A stretch of 64,000 bases of DNA, taken from contig JABDBQ010000007.1 in the NCBI GenBank assembly GCA_013288555.1, positions 25,243 to 89,242 on the forward strand, given 5' to 3'. Positions 1 through 9,097 of this stretch are shown here, one piece after another (position 1 is the first letter of the stretch; each line of letters begins with the position of its first letter). Origin of the DNA: Bacteroidota bacterium. Lineage in GTDB: Bacteria > Bacteroidota > Bacteroidia > CAILMK01. The translations under genes and the position numbers were made by a program. Under the pieces are notes generated by a model. It did not search any database and was not told the DNA's origin. It saw nothing but the letters and a program-made list of their open reading frames with translations.

Positions 1-218
1 TGTGGCGGACGTTCTGTGTACCTGGGTTCGGTATGTTTCAGGAGTTGGATGAATACCCGAAGCCTGTCTTTCACATTTAACGTATCAATATCTGTAAGAA
101 CTTCCGAAAAATTCGCTTTGATGAACTCGTAAAGCATGGTACGAATATCGTCCTGGTGTTCCCTGATTGATTTTGGCCGCCCCTCCGGGTTGCCGCTGAT
201 TCCTTTTTGAAATGGCAT
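1..218 (-). CDS. DUF5681-like protein, N-terminal part (gene runs off the window edge)
   Basis: The first 72 codons of a minus-strand gene are visible; the 3' end lies outside the window. The protein starts at ATG 218 with MPFQKGISGNPEGRPKS, the KGxSGNPxGRP signature of DUF5681, followed by a helical stretch (residues 20-70) rich in charged residues. In the family this signature sits at the N-terminus of small proteins, often next to phage or mobile-element genes; the function is unknown. Its position at the edge of an AT-rich, repeat-loaded stretch agrees with an accessory location. The family call rests on the signature only. Confidence 0.75.
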   Translation of the reverse strand, partial: MPFQKGISGNPEGRPKSIREHQDDIRTMLYEFIKANFSEVLTDIDTLNVKDRLRVFIQLLKHTEPRYTERPP

Positions 219-312
219 AAAATTAAAAGATTGTGATTGGTGATTTGAAATTTGAACCCGAAGGCTCACGTTAGTAAATTGGTGATTTGGGCTTCGCGCG
301 CGTCAGCAAACT

Positions 313-347
313 CCCCTCCTTTAGTAAGGAGGGGTGGCCTTTAGGCC
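313..347. repeat. REP-like double hairpin
   Basis: Two adjacent palindromes: arms CCCCTCCTT (313-321) and AAGGAGGGG (326-334) around TAGT, then GGCCT/AGGCC (336-340 and 343-347). It is followed by GGGGTGGTTCGGTCG. Intergenic repeats of this shape are common in Bacteroidota chromosomes. No copy with a transposase is present here. Confidence 0.7.
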
Positions 348-817
348 GGGGTGGTTCGGTCGATAACCACAAATCGCTATTCTGAGACACCGGCCCTGAT
401 AAATTTTCAAAAACCTCCTTCCCATTGCTTTCCTATTGATAAATTCCTAAAAACCCTCTTTTTGACCATTCTGGATTGATCCCGAGTGCTCGGGATTGTT
501 TTTCAATTTTTTTCATTTTGTAACATGTTGATTTTAAAATACATACTCGTAACTCGTTGACGATTATCAATAGATAACAATAAAAGATCAATAGGAAATG
601 GCTTTAAAGGCCGGTTTATCTTTTTCATTTTGTATTTTTTTTCGCAAGCCACTTACGCCTTACCCCTTATGCCTTACGCCTTTTTATAGTACATATATAG
701 CGAACCCCCAAAGTGGGTGGGTAGTTTTGAAAATAAATTTTCAACTTGAATGATATCAATTAGTTATAGACGAAAATATTTTTCAAAATGTTTTACTTTT
801 TCGAAATGCAAAAAAAT

Positions 818-987
818 AGCTCCAGAGGAGCCCACTGTTTGTAGAAAAAAATAAACATGCGATTTGAGCTCCGGCGGAGCGACCTGTTAAACCAGCTATG
901 CATATCTGCACCGTCAAAACAGGCCTCGCCGCCGGAACTTGCTGGAAATTGCCCTGATTTTGCTACAAACAGTGGGCTCCGCTGGAG
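818..987. repeat. 170 bp palindromic element with nested inverted repeats (MITE-like)
   Basis: The outer arms, 819-844 (ends CCCACTGTTTGTAG) and 963-987 (starts CTACAAACAGTGGG), are inverted copies matching at all but about one position over 25 bases. Inside lies a second, less perfect pair: 868-888 (CTCCGGCGGAGCGACCTGTT) against 919-940. The whole could fold into one long stem. There is no coding capacity, so it looks like a non-autonomous mobile palindrome. It lies about 115 bp downstream of the 3' end of the FRG gene. Confidence 0.75.
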
Positions 988-1102
988 CAAATTAACCTGA
1001 ATAGCTTTTATGTAATAAGGTTTTTCAACCAATACTCCAAGGTTTCCAAAACTCGCAAAGGCTGCAGGTTATATTACTTTAGACAACTGGCCAAAATCTT
1101 TA

Positions 1103-2848
1103 TTAAGTTTTTAAAAGAGACTTGTATAATTCCTCTATTGGAAATTCTGAAAAAGTTGATTTGAATTTTATTACTGCAATCCCATAGCTTTTTAAATACT
1201 GCCCTACAGATGCATATGGCTCTTTTGTTTCCATATTAAACACGCTATAATACTCCTTTCCCACTTTGTTTGAATTGATAACTGGGTTAATTTGGGCGCT
1301 TTCAGGAGATACTACAAGTGTTGCGACTCTAAATTCTTTATTATCCTTCAACCTTACAGTTTCAAACATCGGGTAAGGTTTAATTTTTGTACCTGGAAGG
1401 CAATCTCCAATTATAGCAAGCGCAACAAAAATTGGTTTAGCAAAATTTACAAAATTTGAAAGTTGTGTTAGTTCACTGTTGAGATTTTGTACTACAATTT
1501 TATTTTGTGCTGAATCGAAAATTAATTTCATATCAAAGAATCTCATATCTCCTTTAGGAAAGGTTTGCAGTCCTATAGAGACTATTATAATATTATCATT
1601 ATAGGCTCTGACCCAAATTGATCTGATCCACTCACTTGATTCACCATTATCAATTTCAACCCAGTTCGGTATTTCCAAGGCTGAGAATTCAAAATGTAGA
1701 TTAAAATTTTCATTTGAAAAAGGATTGGTAAGTGCATCGGGAGAAAAGCTAAGGCCAGCATTTAACCATAAAAGCCTTTCATGCCACTTTCCGCTTTCAA
1801 CGGGGGGGCAATTATAAAACAATGGGCTAGCTAAAAGAATTGGGAGCGCTCGCTCATATGCTTCCTTATCTTGATCAGAAATATATTGATTTGGATATAT
1901 TAGAAGCGGAGCAAGAGCTATTTGTTGATTCAGCACACTATTAAAGTATTGGTCATTCAAATCCAATTTAAGATGATAATATTTAGTAACTGGTAGCGAA
2001 GGGACTGCTGCCATTTTCCCTTCCTTTGAATAGCCAGCAAATAAATATGGAGTTTGTAGAAACCTTTTATACCAGTCATCATCATCTGGAGATGGAAATA
2101 AAACTGATGTGTTTAAATCATTAGTTAGGATACTTAAATAAGTTGGATCAATTTCGACTGGTGGACAAACTAAGAATTTAGTTAAGTCTCCATCTTTGTC
2201 TTTAGGATCACAATAGGCTAAACAAGCATCTTGGACAGATAACCGAGTTGCATTTTTAAATACATTAGGGGCTTCATTTAAAACATCAACTATCTCTCCA
2301 TGTGTTCGTGTAAGTTTACCTTTGGCCTCTGGAAGGTCAAATATATAAAGCCATCCATTGTGATTAGTTGGCTTATATCCAACTAATTCACTTTGCATCA
2401 CTATATCTGTATTTAACATTTCTCCAGGTTGACCGGAATAATTGAAATAAGTCGTTCTTTCAATACAATTAAATGCAAACCATAATGCGACTTTTAAAGA
2501 GTGAGTCAAATCTAAATATTCTGTACCAGGTCCATAATGCTGAGACAGTGCTTTAACCCAAAAATAAAATATTTCGAAATCATTAACGTTATCGATTGAT
2601 TTTATGGATGATGGTTCCTTAGATCCTTCCTTGTTAAGTAGGTATTCGACCACAAGTCCGCAATAAAAATTCCACTGGTTTCTTCTTTCAATTTTAACAT
2701 TTCTATGGGCGGAAGCTTGTACCGTGTCACGTTTTTGAGTTTGCCCTCTGTATACACGTGTGAAACCTTTTTCAACTTTATTTAGGGATTTTAAAAATTC
2801 ACGAAGCCGTTTAGGGCTTTGAATGGGAATAGCATTACTTGAAATCAT
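1103..2848 (-). CDS. FRG-domain protein
   Basis: A 581-residue cytoplasmic protein with no signal peptide. The N-terminal ~240 residues match the FRG domain: RVYRGQ at 31-36 (the motif that names the domain), then QHYGPGTEYLDLT at 103-115, which stands for the family's HYGxPTxLLDwT, followed by a helix ALWFAF, and a late TRLSVQDACLAY block at 201-212 matching the family's RxxxQxGxF element. About 340 residues follow that I do not recognise, predicted mixed alpha/beta. FRG proteins are uncharacterised to poorly characterised and are often carried by accessory or defence-like islands. The gene stands alone, is clearly more AT-rich than its core neighbours and is bounded by palindromic repeats, which suggests transfer. 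A defence or toxin role is inference. Confidence 0.8.
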   Translation of the reverse strand: MISSNAIPIQSPKRLREFLKSLNKVEKGFTRVYRGQTQKRDTVQASAHRNVKIERRNQWNFYCGLVVEYLLNKEGSKEPSSIKSIDNVNDFEIFYFWVKALSQHYGPGTEYLDLTHSLKVALWFAFNCIERTTYFNYSGQPGEMLNTDIVMQSELVGYKPTNHNGWLYIFDLPEAKGKLTRTHGEIVDVLNEAPNVFKNATRLSVQDACLAYCDPKDKDGDLTKFLVCPPVEIDPTYLSILTNDLNTSVLFPSPDDDDWYKRFLQTPYLFAGYSKEGKMAAVPSLPVTKYYHLKLDLNDQYFNSVLNQQIALAPLLIYPNQYISDQDKEAYERALPILLASPLFYNCPPVESGKWHERLLWLNAGLSFSPDALTNPFSNENFNLHFEFSALEIPNWVEIDNGESSEWIRSIWVRAYNDNIIIVSIGLQTFPKGDMRFFDMKLIFDSAQNKIVVQNLNSELTQLSNFVNFAKPIFVALAIIGDCLPGTKIKPYPMFETVRLKDNKEFRVATLVVSPESAQINPVINSNKVGKEYYSVFNMETKEPYASVGQYLKSYGIAVIKFKSTFSEFPIEELYKSLLKT

Positions 2849-3184
2849 ATTAAGCTTGTTAATATTTCAATATCATTAACAGTGAGACTCAAGGAGGAAG
2901 ATAAAAAGAAAATCCAAAAGCCTACTAATTTTTATTTATATCAATTAACAAACCTATGCACACCCTTTAACTTACCATCAGAGTCTCCCCAGGAACTATC
3001 TTGGCGAACCACAAATCGATGGTGACTCTGATGTATACTCGGAATCAGACACGCGCTAGAAATGTGATTGCGTTCGCATATGCATCAGAGTCCCTCATGG
3101 GCGTTTTATGGTTCGGGATTATGGTGCAGTGAGGAGACTCTTATGGAAAAACAATCAATCCCTAAATTTTCAATTTATTAAACT
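2849..3184. other. Non-coding stretch with a threefold CATCAGAGTC motif
   Basis: No gene is seen. The decamer CATCAGAGTC occurs at 2976-2985 and 3083-3092, and inverted (GACTCTGATG) at 3024-3033. It is probably the remains of a palindromic repeat separating the FRG gene from the core genes on its left-hand transcription side. Confidence 0.55.
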
Positions 3185-3637
3185 CTAACTATTAAACTGC
3201 CTGAGGTGATGGTCGGCATGTTTGTAAGCCAACTGCCCGATCTGTTCGTTGGTCATCTTCCCAAAAAAAGAATGTACAAAACCTTCATTTGAAAAATGGG
3301 AATAGGCCTCAGTCTGTGCAATCCATTTTGACTTTTCAGCGGAAAAATCAATGTCTTTTTTCAGGTTTTCGATTCTGAGTTCAGGAGTAGTAGGTGTGTT
3401 TCGACCCAGGGGACTTTCATCTTTCAGAATATTTTTCAATGCTATTTTACCAAACAAGCGACCAATAAATGCCTGCGTGTTTTTTTCTTTTGCTGATACC
3501 CAGTAATTCCATTGGGTATTATGGTTCATCATCTGGTTGACATTCATTTTGCCCCATAACGCTATACTATTCTCATTCAGCGTGTTGATTCTTCGAATCA
3601 ATTCATCTCTTGTTTCTTTATCGAATACTGTTTTCAT
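3185..3637 (-). CDS. DUF1569 family DinB-like protein
   Basis: A soluble 150-residue protein. The C-terminal FFGKMTNEQIGQLAYKHADH followed by HLRQF (residues ~124-148) is the signature of DUF1569, a member of the DinB/YfiT four-helix superfamily that binds a metal through scattered histidines. Possible metal ligands are His38 or His39 in the first helix region (NHNTQW) and the C-terminal HADHH. In the superfamily such proteins act as thiol-dependent transferases or hydrolases, but no substrate is known for this group. It has no operon partner: its nearest same-strand neighbour downstream is the FRG gene, 336 bp away. Confidence 0.8.
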   Translation of the reverse strand: MKTVFDKETRDELIRRINTLNENSIALWGKMNVNQMMNHNTQWNYWVSAKEKNTQAFIGRLFGKIALKNILKDESPLGRNTPTTPELRIENLKKDIDFSAEKSKWIAQTEAYSHFSNEGFVHSFFGKMTNEQIGQLAYKHADHHLRQFNS

Positions 3638-3663
3638 AATTCTGGTAATTTACACTCTTTCTT

Positions 3664-3834
3664 CTTTCTCGGTCCCTGAGCTTGTCGAAGGGTCGCTCTC
3701 CCGAGGGGCTGCATCCCTCGCTGATATATTGCGCCCCTTGCTCCACCGCTAAAGCTAAGGCGGCACGCGGTCAGGGCTTTAATTCTATAAGTTTCTCTCC
3801 CAATTACTTACCACTTACGACTTATCACTTACCA
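3664..3834. repeat. Cluster of REP-like and microrepeat sequences
   Basis: Contains CCCTGAGCTTGTCGAAGGG (a short palindromic REP word frequent in Bacteroidota), a CTCCCGAGGGGCTGCATCCC segment, a CCGCTAAAGCTAAGGCGG palindrome-like word near 3746-3763, and a run of CTTACCACTTACGACTTATC-type microrepeats at about 3803-3838 ending at the mutase stop codon. Confidence 0.6.
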
Positions 3835-5385
3835 CTACGCCCGGTATTCCCCAAACACTTCCCGCATGGCATCAGCTATTTCTCCAAGGGTAGCATATTG
3901 TTCTACGGCTGATATAATAAGCGGCATCAGATTTTGATCGCCTTTGGCTGCTGCTTTTATTTCAATCAGACAATTGATGACAGCTTCATTATTTCTCGAT
4001 GCTTTCAATTTATTTAAGCGGTCTATCTGGTCTTGCCGAATGGAATCATCGATCCTGAACAGATTGATCTGAGGTTCTTCTGATGTCTGGAATTTATTCA
4101 CTCCGACTATGACCTTTTTACCATCTTCTATATGCTGCTGGTAATGATAAGCCGAAGTAGCAATTTCATCCTGGATAAATCCCTGCTCAATGGCAGCGAC
4201 CGAACCACCCATGGCATCAATGCGTTCAATATATTTGAGCGCCAGTTTTTCTATTTCATCTGTCAGGTTCTCAACAAAATAGGAACCACCCATCGGGTCA
4301 GCTGTATCAACAATCCCACTTTCAAAAGCAATGATCTGTTGCGAGCGCAATGCAATCTGTGCTGCCTGTTCTGTAGGCAAAGAAAGCGCTTCATCATACC
4401 CGTTGGTGTGCAAAGATTGCGTTCCACCCAATGCTGCCGCCATAGCCTGGATGGTCACACGGCTGATATTATTCATGGGCTGCTGAGCCGTAAGTGTTGA
4501 TCCTCCTGTTTGGGTATGGAAGCGTAACATTTGTGCACGCTCATCTTTTGATCCGAGTTCGCGCATCATTTTAGCCCACATCCGACGTGCAGCCCTGAAC
4601 TTCGCAATTTCTTCAAAGAAATTGTTATGCGCATTAAAAAAGAAGGAGAGTCGTTTGCCAAATACGTCGATATCAAGGCCTTTGGCGAGTGCGGCTTTCA
4701 CATAGGCTTTGCCGTTTGCCAGCGTAAAAGCCAATTCCTGAACCGCGGTTGATCCCGCTTCCCGGATATGGTATCCTGATATGGAAATGGTATTCCATTT
4801 GGGAGTTTCCTTGCTGCAGTATTCAAAAATATCAGTTATAATCCGCATGGAAGCTTTGGGTGGATAGATATAGGTTCCCCGTGCGGCATATTCTTTAAGG
4901 ATATCGTTCTGTATGGTCCCTGAAATTTCAGCAATATTTACGCCCTGCTTTTTGGCAAGTGCTATGTACATGGCCAGCAGGATAGAGGCAGTGGAATTGA
5001 TGGTCATGGAAGCGCTGATGTCCTTAAGGCTAATGCCTTTAAATAGCATTTCCATGTCTTCAAGTGAATCAATAGCTACACCGGCCTTGCCTACTTCCCC
5101 TTCAGAAAATACGTGATCAGAATCATAACCGATCTGGGTAGGTAGATCAAAAGCAACAGATAATCCGGTGGTACCCTGCCCTAATAAATAATGGTATCTC
5201 TTATTAGATTCTTCGGCGGTAGAAAAGCCGGCGTATTGGCGCATGGTCCATACCTTATCCCGGTACATATTGGGATGCACCCCCCTGGTAAATGGAAATT
5301 TACCCGCATCTTCTATTTCGTGCTGCAGTGAAGCATAGATTCTTTCGATCTCTATTCCTGAATCGGTAGAATGATTATTTCCCAT
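3835..5385 (-). CDS. Methylmalonyl-CoA mutase, large (catalytic barrel) chain
   Basis: A 516-residue protein carrying the substrate-binding TIM barrel of the acyl-CoA mutase family and ending (VFGEYRA) where full-length mutases continue into the B12-binding domain. The cobalamin-binding chain must therefore be encoded elsewhere. Substrate specificity can be read: Tyr51 in MRQYAGFST and Arg169 in KEYAARGTY, ten residues after Gln159, match the Tyr89/Arg207 pair of methylmalonyl-CoA mutase; isobutyryl-CoA mutase has Phe and Gln there. The enzyme interconverts methylmalonyl-CoA and succinyl-CoA with adenosylcobalamin, linking propionate to the TCA cycle. It lies 11 bp downstream of a small membrane-protein gene and is probably co-transcribed with it. 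No MeaB/ArgK chaperone gene is adjacent. Confidence 0.88.
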   Translation of the reverse strand: MGNNHSTDSGIEIERIYASLQHEIEDAGKFPFTRGVHPNMYRDKVWTMRQYAGFSTAEESNKRYHYLLGQGTTGLSVAFDLPTQIGYDSDHVFSEGEVGKAGVAIDSLEDMEMLFKGISLKDISASMTINSTASILLAMYIALAKKQGVNIAEISGTIQNDILKEYAARGTYIYPPKASMRIITDIFEYCSKETPKWNTISISGYHIREAGSTAVQELAFTLANGKAYVKAALAKGLDIDVFGKRLSFFFNAHNNFFEEIAKFRAARRMWAKMMRELGSKDERAQMLRFHTQTGGSTLTAQQPMNNISRVTIQAMAAALGGTQSLHTNGYDEALSLPTEQAAQIALRSQQIIAFESGIVDTADPMGGSYFVENLTDEIEKLALKYIERIDAMGGSVAAIEQGFIQDEIATSAYHYQQHIEDGKKVIVGVNKFQTSEEPQINLFRIDDSIRQDQIDRLNKLKASRNNEAVINCLIEIKAAAKGDQNLMPLIISAVEQYATLGEIADAMREVFGEYRA

Positions 5386-5396
5386 TTTTGTTGAGG

Positions 5397-5924
5397 CTAA
5401 AATAATTTCTGTGCTTCCTCTTTCAGATACAACAATGCTCTGTGTGTAGATTCCATATCTTCACTCATGCTGTTTTCAAATAATAATTTGCTCAGTTCAA
5501 CTCCGGTGGCTCCAGCCGGTAAGGTGCTGAAACATACGTGAATCTGCCTGGTAATGGCCTCTTTTGCATTAATTACATTCTGCCAGGCCTCATGTGAAAC
5601 ATAAATCTGTTGTGATAAATTGTGGTCATATTCTGCACGGATCTCATTCACAAGGGTTGCCTGCAGATCAGCGGCTGACATTCCCGGCCTTCTGACACGT
5701 GCAATGAGGTTATTAATAGAAAGCCTTTCCAGCAGGAGGGATAATCTTTCATAAGCCTGCAGTCTTATCGGAAGTGAAATTTTCTGGTTGTTAACCCGAA
5801 GATCAAAGAATCGTTTCTTTTCTTCATTAGCGAAAAAGTTTCTTAATACCACATATACAGCACCAAGCACCAGGCCTGCCGGAATGAGTGCCTGTAATAC
5901 TCCTATCCAAAATGAATCATTCAT
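5397..5924 (-). CDS. Conserved Bacteroidota protein with one N-terminal membrane helix
   Basis: 175 residues: a hydrophobic helix at about 5-28 ([20 protein letters not shown]), then a soluble, strongly helical cytoplasmic part including [20 protein letters not shown]. The protein resembles a family known only from Bacteroidota, found as a short anchored helical protein; I assign no function. It lies 11 bp upstream of the methylmalonyl-CoA mutase gene on the same strand, so the two probably form an operon. Whether it helps assemble or localise the mutase is unknown. Confidence 0.7.
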   Translation of the reverse strand: MNDSFWIGVLQALIPAGLVLGAVYVVLRNFFANEEKKRFFDLRVNNQKISLPIRLQAYERLSLLLERLSINNLIARVRRPGMSAADLQATLVNEIRAEYDHNLSQQIYVSHEAWQNVINAKEAITRQIHVCFSTLPAGATGVELSKLLFENSMSEDMESTHRALLYLKEEAQKLF

Positions 5925-6005
5925 ATTAATAATATTAGCTTTGCTTTGTTTTAGCTTTAAGGTGCAAAATTCGGTTAATTTTAAATAAGTATATCTAAAA
6001 TATAC

Positions 6006-7241
6006 GTGTTTGCCTTTTTTGAAAATATTGCCATCGGTTTCTCTGCTATTCGTATGAATGTGCTAAGGGCTATTCTTACGATCTTTATAATAGCTTTTGG
6101 CATTATGTCACTAATCAGCATGCTTACGGCTGTTGACGGAATAAAAAATGCACTCTATGACAATTTTGCGTCTGTAGGCTCAAACTCTTTTAACATCGGG
6201 AACCGTGATGCCATGGAAAACATGAACCGGGGAGGTATCAGGGAAAAGGAAAATCCACCCATCAGGTATTCAGAAGGTTTGGCATTTAAAAGACGCTTCG
6301 GGAGCCAGGCAAACATCTCCATAAGCGTAAATGCGGCTATGGATGCTGTAGCAGAATACGGGTCTGTTAAAACTTCCCCGAAGACACAAGTCCTGGGTGC
6401 TGATGAAAATTACCTCAGCTTATCAGGACTTCAACTTAGTGAAGGCAGAAATTTTTTCCCGACTGATATTGATGATGCTTACAAATGTGCAATTATCGGG
6501 GCATCTTTAAAAAATGATTTATTCGGAAGTGGTCCTGCAGCAGGTAAGTATTTCCAGATTAATAATCAGAAGTACCTGGTTGCAGGTGTCTTGCAAAAAA
6601 AAGGGAGTTCTTTCGGACAAAGCCAGGATGATATGATCATTATTCCGGTCACTGCAGCACAAGACCAATTTATAGTGAGTAATGTATCTTATAATATAGA
6701 TGCAAGAATTAAGGACATTAATAAAATGGATGTGTCCATTGATGAAGCAACCGGATTGCTGAGGGTTATCCGAAAACTCAAAATTAACGAAGACAATAAT
6801 TTCTTTATAACCAAAAGCGATAGTATGGCAGAAACACTTATAGGTACAGTTGCCGTAGTGAGGGTATTTGCCTTTGTAATAGGGCTGATAACACTGCTCG
6901 GAGCCTCGGTTGGACTGACCAATATCATGCTTGTGTCGGTTAAGGAGCGTACCAGGGAAATAGGAGTAAGGAAAGCATTAGGGGCATCATTCAAAAATAT
7001 ACGCAATCAATTTTTATGGGAGTCTGTTGTAATTACCCAGATTGGGGGTATTTTTGGAATAATAGCCGGTATTCTACTTGGAAATGTAGTGGCGCATTTT
7101 ATCAGTGGCAGTTTTATTATCCCGTGGGTCTGGATAATAACCGGCTTCATTTTATGTATTGTTGTTGGTATCTTTGCAGGGCTTTATCCTGCGATAAAAG
7201 CAGCAAAGCTGGATCCTATAGAGTCTTTGAGATACGAATAA
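6006..7241 (+). CDS. MacB/FtsX-type ABC transporter permease
   Basis: A 411-residue inner-membrane protein with the MacB architecture: N-terminal amphipathic part and first membrane helix (about 20-42, AILTIFIIAFGIMSLISML), a large periplasmic domain (MacB_PCD, about 45-270), then three C-terminal helices of the FtsX domain with the conserved GASVGLTNIMLVSVKERTRE and GVRKALGA segments. It starts at GTG 6006; no SD is seen. In the family, permeases pair with a separate ATPase to move lipoproteins, macrolides or peptides across the envelope, or act as mechanotransmitters. No ATPase or HlyD-type adaptor gene is adjacent, so it must use a subunit encoded elsewhere. The next gene, asparaginase, follows after 19 bp. 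Confidence 0.85.
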   Translation: MFAFFENIAIGFSAIRMNVLRAILTIFIIAFGIMSLISMLTAVDGIKNALYDNFASVGSNSFNIGNRDAMENMNRGGIREKENPPIRYSEGLAFKRRFGSQANISISVNAAMDAVAEYGSVKTSPKTQVLGADENYLSLSGLQLSEGRNFFPTDIDDAYKCAIIGASLKNDLFGSGPAAGKYFQINNQKYLVAGVLQKKGSSFGQSQDDMIIIPVTAAQDQFIVSNVSYNIDARIKDINKMDVSIDEATGLLRVIRKLKINEDNNFFITKSDSMAETLIGTVAVVRVFAFVIGLITLLGASVGLTNIMLVSVKERTREIGVRKALGASFKNIRNQFLWESVVITQIGGIFGIIAGILLGNVVAHFISGSFIIPWVWIITGFILCIVVGIFAGLYPAIKAAKLDPIESLRYE

Positions 7242-7260
7242 AGTTAATACCGGAAACCAA

Positions 7261-8286
7261 ATGATGAATCCTGTTCTAGTAGAAAGATACCGTGGCGAAA
7301 CACTTGAGAGTTTTCATCGTGGGGCAATATGCATGGTGGATGTTGATAATAAAGTAATTTTTTCCGTGGGTGATATTCAACAGGTCTGTTTTCCAAGGTC
7401 TGCTCTCAAACTTTTCCAGGTCATTCCGCTACTTGAAAGTGGTGCTGTTCAGGAATTTGGCTTTACCCTTGAAGAAATTGCGATCATGTGCGGGTCGCAT
7501 AATGGTGAGGCCGAGCATTTGCGTGTCGTGAATAGCATTCTCAAAAAAATAGGCCTTGATGATAAAAAGCTGCATTGTGGCCCACAGTATCCAACATTGA
7601 ATGAGGACAGAAATACCATGATTAAAAATGATCTGGCCCCCGATGATATTCATAACAACTGTTCGGGAAAACATTCTGGTTTTTTAGCCTACTGTGTTTA
7701 TCACGAACTTGATATTGATACTTATTATAAGCCTTCGCATCCTTTGCAACAGGCTATAAAGAAAATCACGGCCGAGATGAATGAATATCCGGAAACGCAG
7801 ATACATACAGCAATGGATGGATGCTCAGCCCCTATTTTTTCTTTGCCTGTATATAACCAGGCGATAGGTTACAGAAACCTTGTAGCTCCCGAAAAATTCG
7901 GTGAACAAAGAATGAAATCATGTCAGACCATAGTAGAGGCAATGGCAAAATACTCATTTATGGTGGCGGGGCATAAAAGATATTGTACTGAAATGATGAA
8001 TATATGCGGCAGCAGAATTATCGGCAAAACAGGTGCGGATGGTGTCTATTCACTTGGATTCATTAATGAAAAGATTGGCTGCACCATCAAGATTGATGAT
8101 GGATTGATGGGCCCTCAATACAGCGTTGCCCAGGAAATTATTGAAAAATGTGGGATTTTCCCAAAAGAGAAGCTTGCTCCCTTATATCATTATATTGAAT
8201 CACCAATTGTGAACTGGAATAAATATACGACCGGTTTGCAGAAAGTGAATGAAGAGGTTTTATCTGGCTTGCCTAATATTGGTTGA
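7261..8286 (+). CDS. Asparaginase II family L-asparaginase
   Basis: A 341-residue cytoplasmic enzyme of the PF06089 family (Rhizobium etli AnsA-like), unrelated to the classical E. coli-type enzymes. Family landmarks: VERYRGETLESFHRGAI near the N-terminus, the PRSALKLFQ segment with its serine-lysine arrangement (about 46-54), CGSHNGE (about 77-83), and NCSGKHSGF (about 132-140). The expected reaction is L-asparagine + water to L-aspartate + ammonia. Two ATG codons open the frame (7261 and 7264). It is probably co-transcribed with the upstream permease. Confidence 0.85.
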   Translation: MMNPVLVERYRGETLESFHRGAICMVDVDNKVIFSVGDIQQVCFPRSALKLFQVIPLLESGAVQEFGFTLEEIAIMCGSHNGEAEHLRVVNSILKKIGLDDKKLHCGPQYPTLNEDRNTMIKNDLAPDDIHNNCSGKHSGFLAYCVYHELDIDTYYKPSHPLQQAIKKITAEMNEYPETQIHTAMDGCSAPIFSLPVYNQAIGYRNLVAPEKFGEQRMKSCQTIVEAMAKYSFMVAGHKRYCTEMMNICGSRIIGKTGADGVYSLGFINEKIGCTIKIDDGLMGPQYSVAQEIIEKCGIFPKEKLAPLYHYIESPIVNWNKYTTGLQKVNEEVLSGLPNIG

Positions 8287-8293
8287 TTTACAT

Positions 8294-8935
8294 TCAACCT
8301 AAATACACTACAGCCTTTGTTTTAAAAAACGCCTCATCAAAATAATGCGAGAGTGGATATACTTGTGCACTTTGTCCAAAGGGAGCAAGCTCATTTTCCA
8401 GATCTCCACCTTTCAGATATAAAATTCCATTAGGGAGACCGTTTTGCTGTGTCTTTTTAATCTTTCGCCTTACCCAGCCATAAAATGCATTCATTTCCGT
8501 GACAGCACGTCCTGTTATAAAATCAAAATTGCCTTTTATTTCTTCTGCCCGGGCATGGTAAGCCTGAACATTCTTTAAATCAAGAGCCTTTGCAATTTCT
8601 TTTACGACCATTATCTTTTTCCCTATGCTATCAACAAGGGTAAATTGAACCTCAGGGAATAAAATGGCAAGAGGAATTCCGGGCAATCCGCCTCCTGTTC
8701 CCACGTCAAGTATGGAACTCCCTTCGGAAAAATTGATAACTTTAGCGATGCCCAGGGAATGAAGGATATGCTTTTCGTAAAGGAATTCAATGTCTTTCCT
8801 GGAAATGAGATTTATTTTTTCATTCCATTCCTGATAAAGTTGCCCAAGTCTGTTGAACTTGCTTTTCTGCTCTTCGCTTAGGTTTTGAAAGTATTTGAAT
8901 ATGATATCAGCGGAATCCATTAAATAATTAGGCAA
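8294..8935 (-). CDS. rsmG: 16S rRNA (guanine-N7)-methyltransferase RsmG
   Basis: A 213-residue Rossmann-fold SAM methyltransferase. The SAM-binding loop is ILDVGTGGGLPGIPLAI (about 69-85), typical of RsmG/GidB, preceded by EKHILHSLGIAK and followed by DSIGKKI and a GRAVTEMNAF motif. It methylates N7 of G527 (E. coli numbering) in 16S rRNA. The gene is convergent with asparaginase (7 bp between stop codons) and follows the glycosyltransferase gene on the same strand, separated by about 160 bp of microrepeat. Confidence 0.93.
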   Translation of the reverse strand: MPNYLMDSADIIFKYFQNLSEEQKSKFNRLGQLYQEWNEKINLISRKDIEFLYEKHILHSLGIAKVINFSEGSSILDVGTGGGLPGIPLAILFPEVQFTLVDSIGKKIMVVKEIAKALDLKNVQAYHARAEEIKGNFDFITGRAVTEMNAFYGWVRRKIKKTQQNGLPNGILYLKGGDLENELAPFGQSAQVYPLSHYFDEAFFKTKAVVYLG

Positions 8936-9082
8936 TTAGACAATTAGGCAATTAGACAATGACGCGATATGCAAATATGCAAATATGCGAATGTGCAAAT
9001 ATGCAAATGAGGCAATTGAGCATTTTATCGGTACGCTTCCGAATGGCCAAATTTCAAATTTCAATTTTCAATTTTTGATATA
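8930..9082. repeat. Intergenic microrepeat array
   Basis: Three kinds of degenerate short tandem words follow each other: AGGCAATTAGACAATT units (about 8926-8959), ATGCAAATATGC units (about 8966-9008), and CAAATTTCAAATTTCAATTT units (about 9049-9078). Unit length is about 7-9 bp. Similar arrays with other words occur between many genes in this window. Confidence 0.7.
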
Positions 9083-9097
9083 ATTCGTAATTAAATT

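Larger units (their letters stand above)
219..1102. other. Long non-coding stretch with repeats
   Basis: These 884 bases hold no convincing gene. From left to right: a microrepeat of TTTGAA-type words near 237-262; a REP-like double hairpin (313-347); AT-rich sequence with a further microrepeat of GCCTTACGCC-type words at about 648-685; and a large palindromic element at 818-987. A 79-codon reading frame across 793-1032 is a by-product of the palindromic element and is not called. Confidence 0.7.

Noticed and set aside
793..1032. 79-codon frame on the minus strand
   Set aside because: It is read entirely through the palindromic element and its flanks, and the protein has no recognisable features.
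3682..3912. Short plus-strand frames over the REP region
   Set aside because: They follow repeat sequence and overlap the end of the mutase gene in another frame.
4132..5116. Plus-strand frames inside the mutase gene
   Set aside because: They are shadows of the minus-strand gene, whose motifs are beyond doubt.
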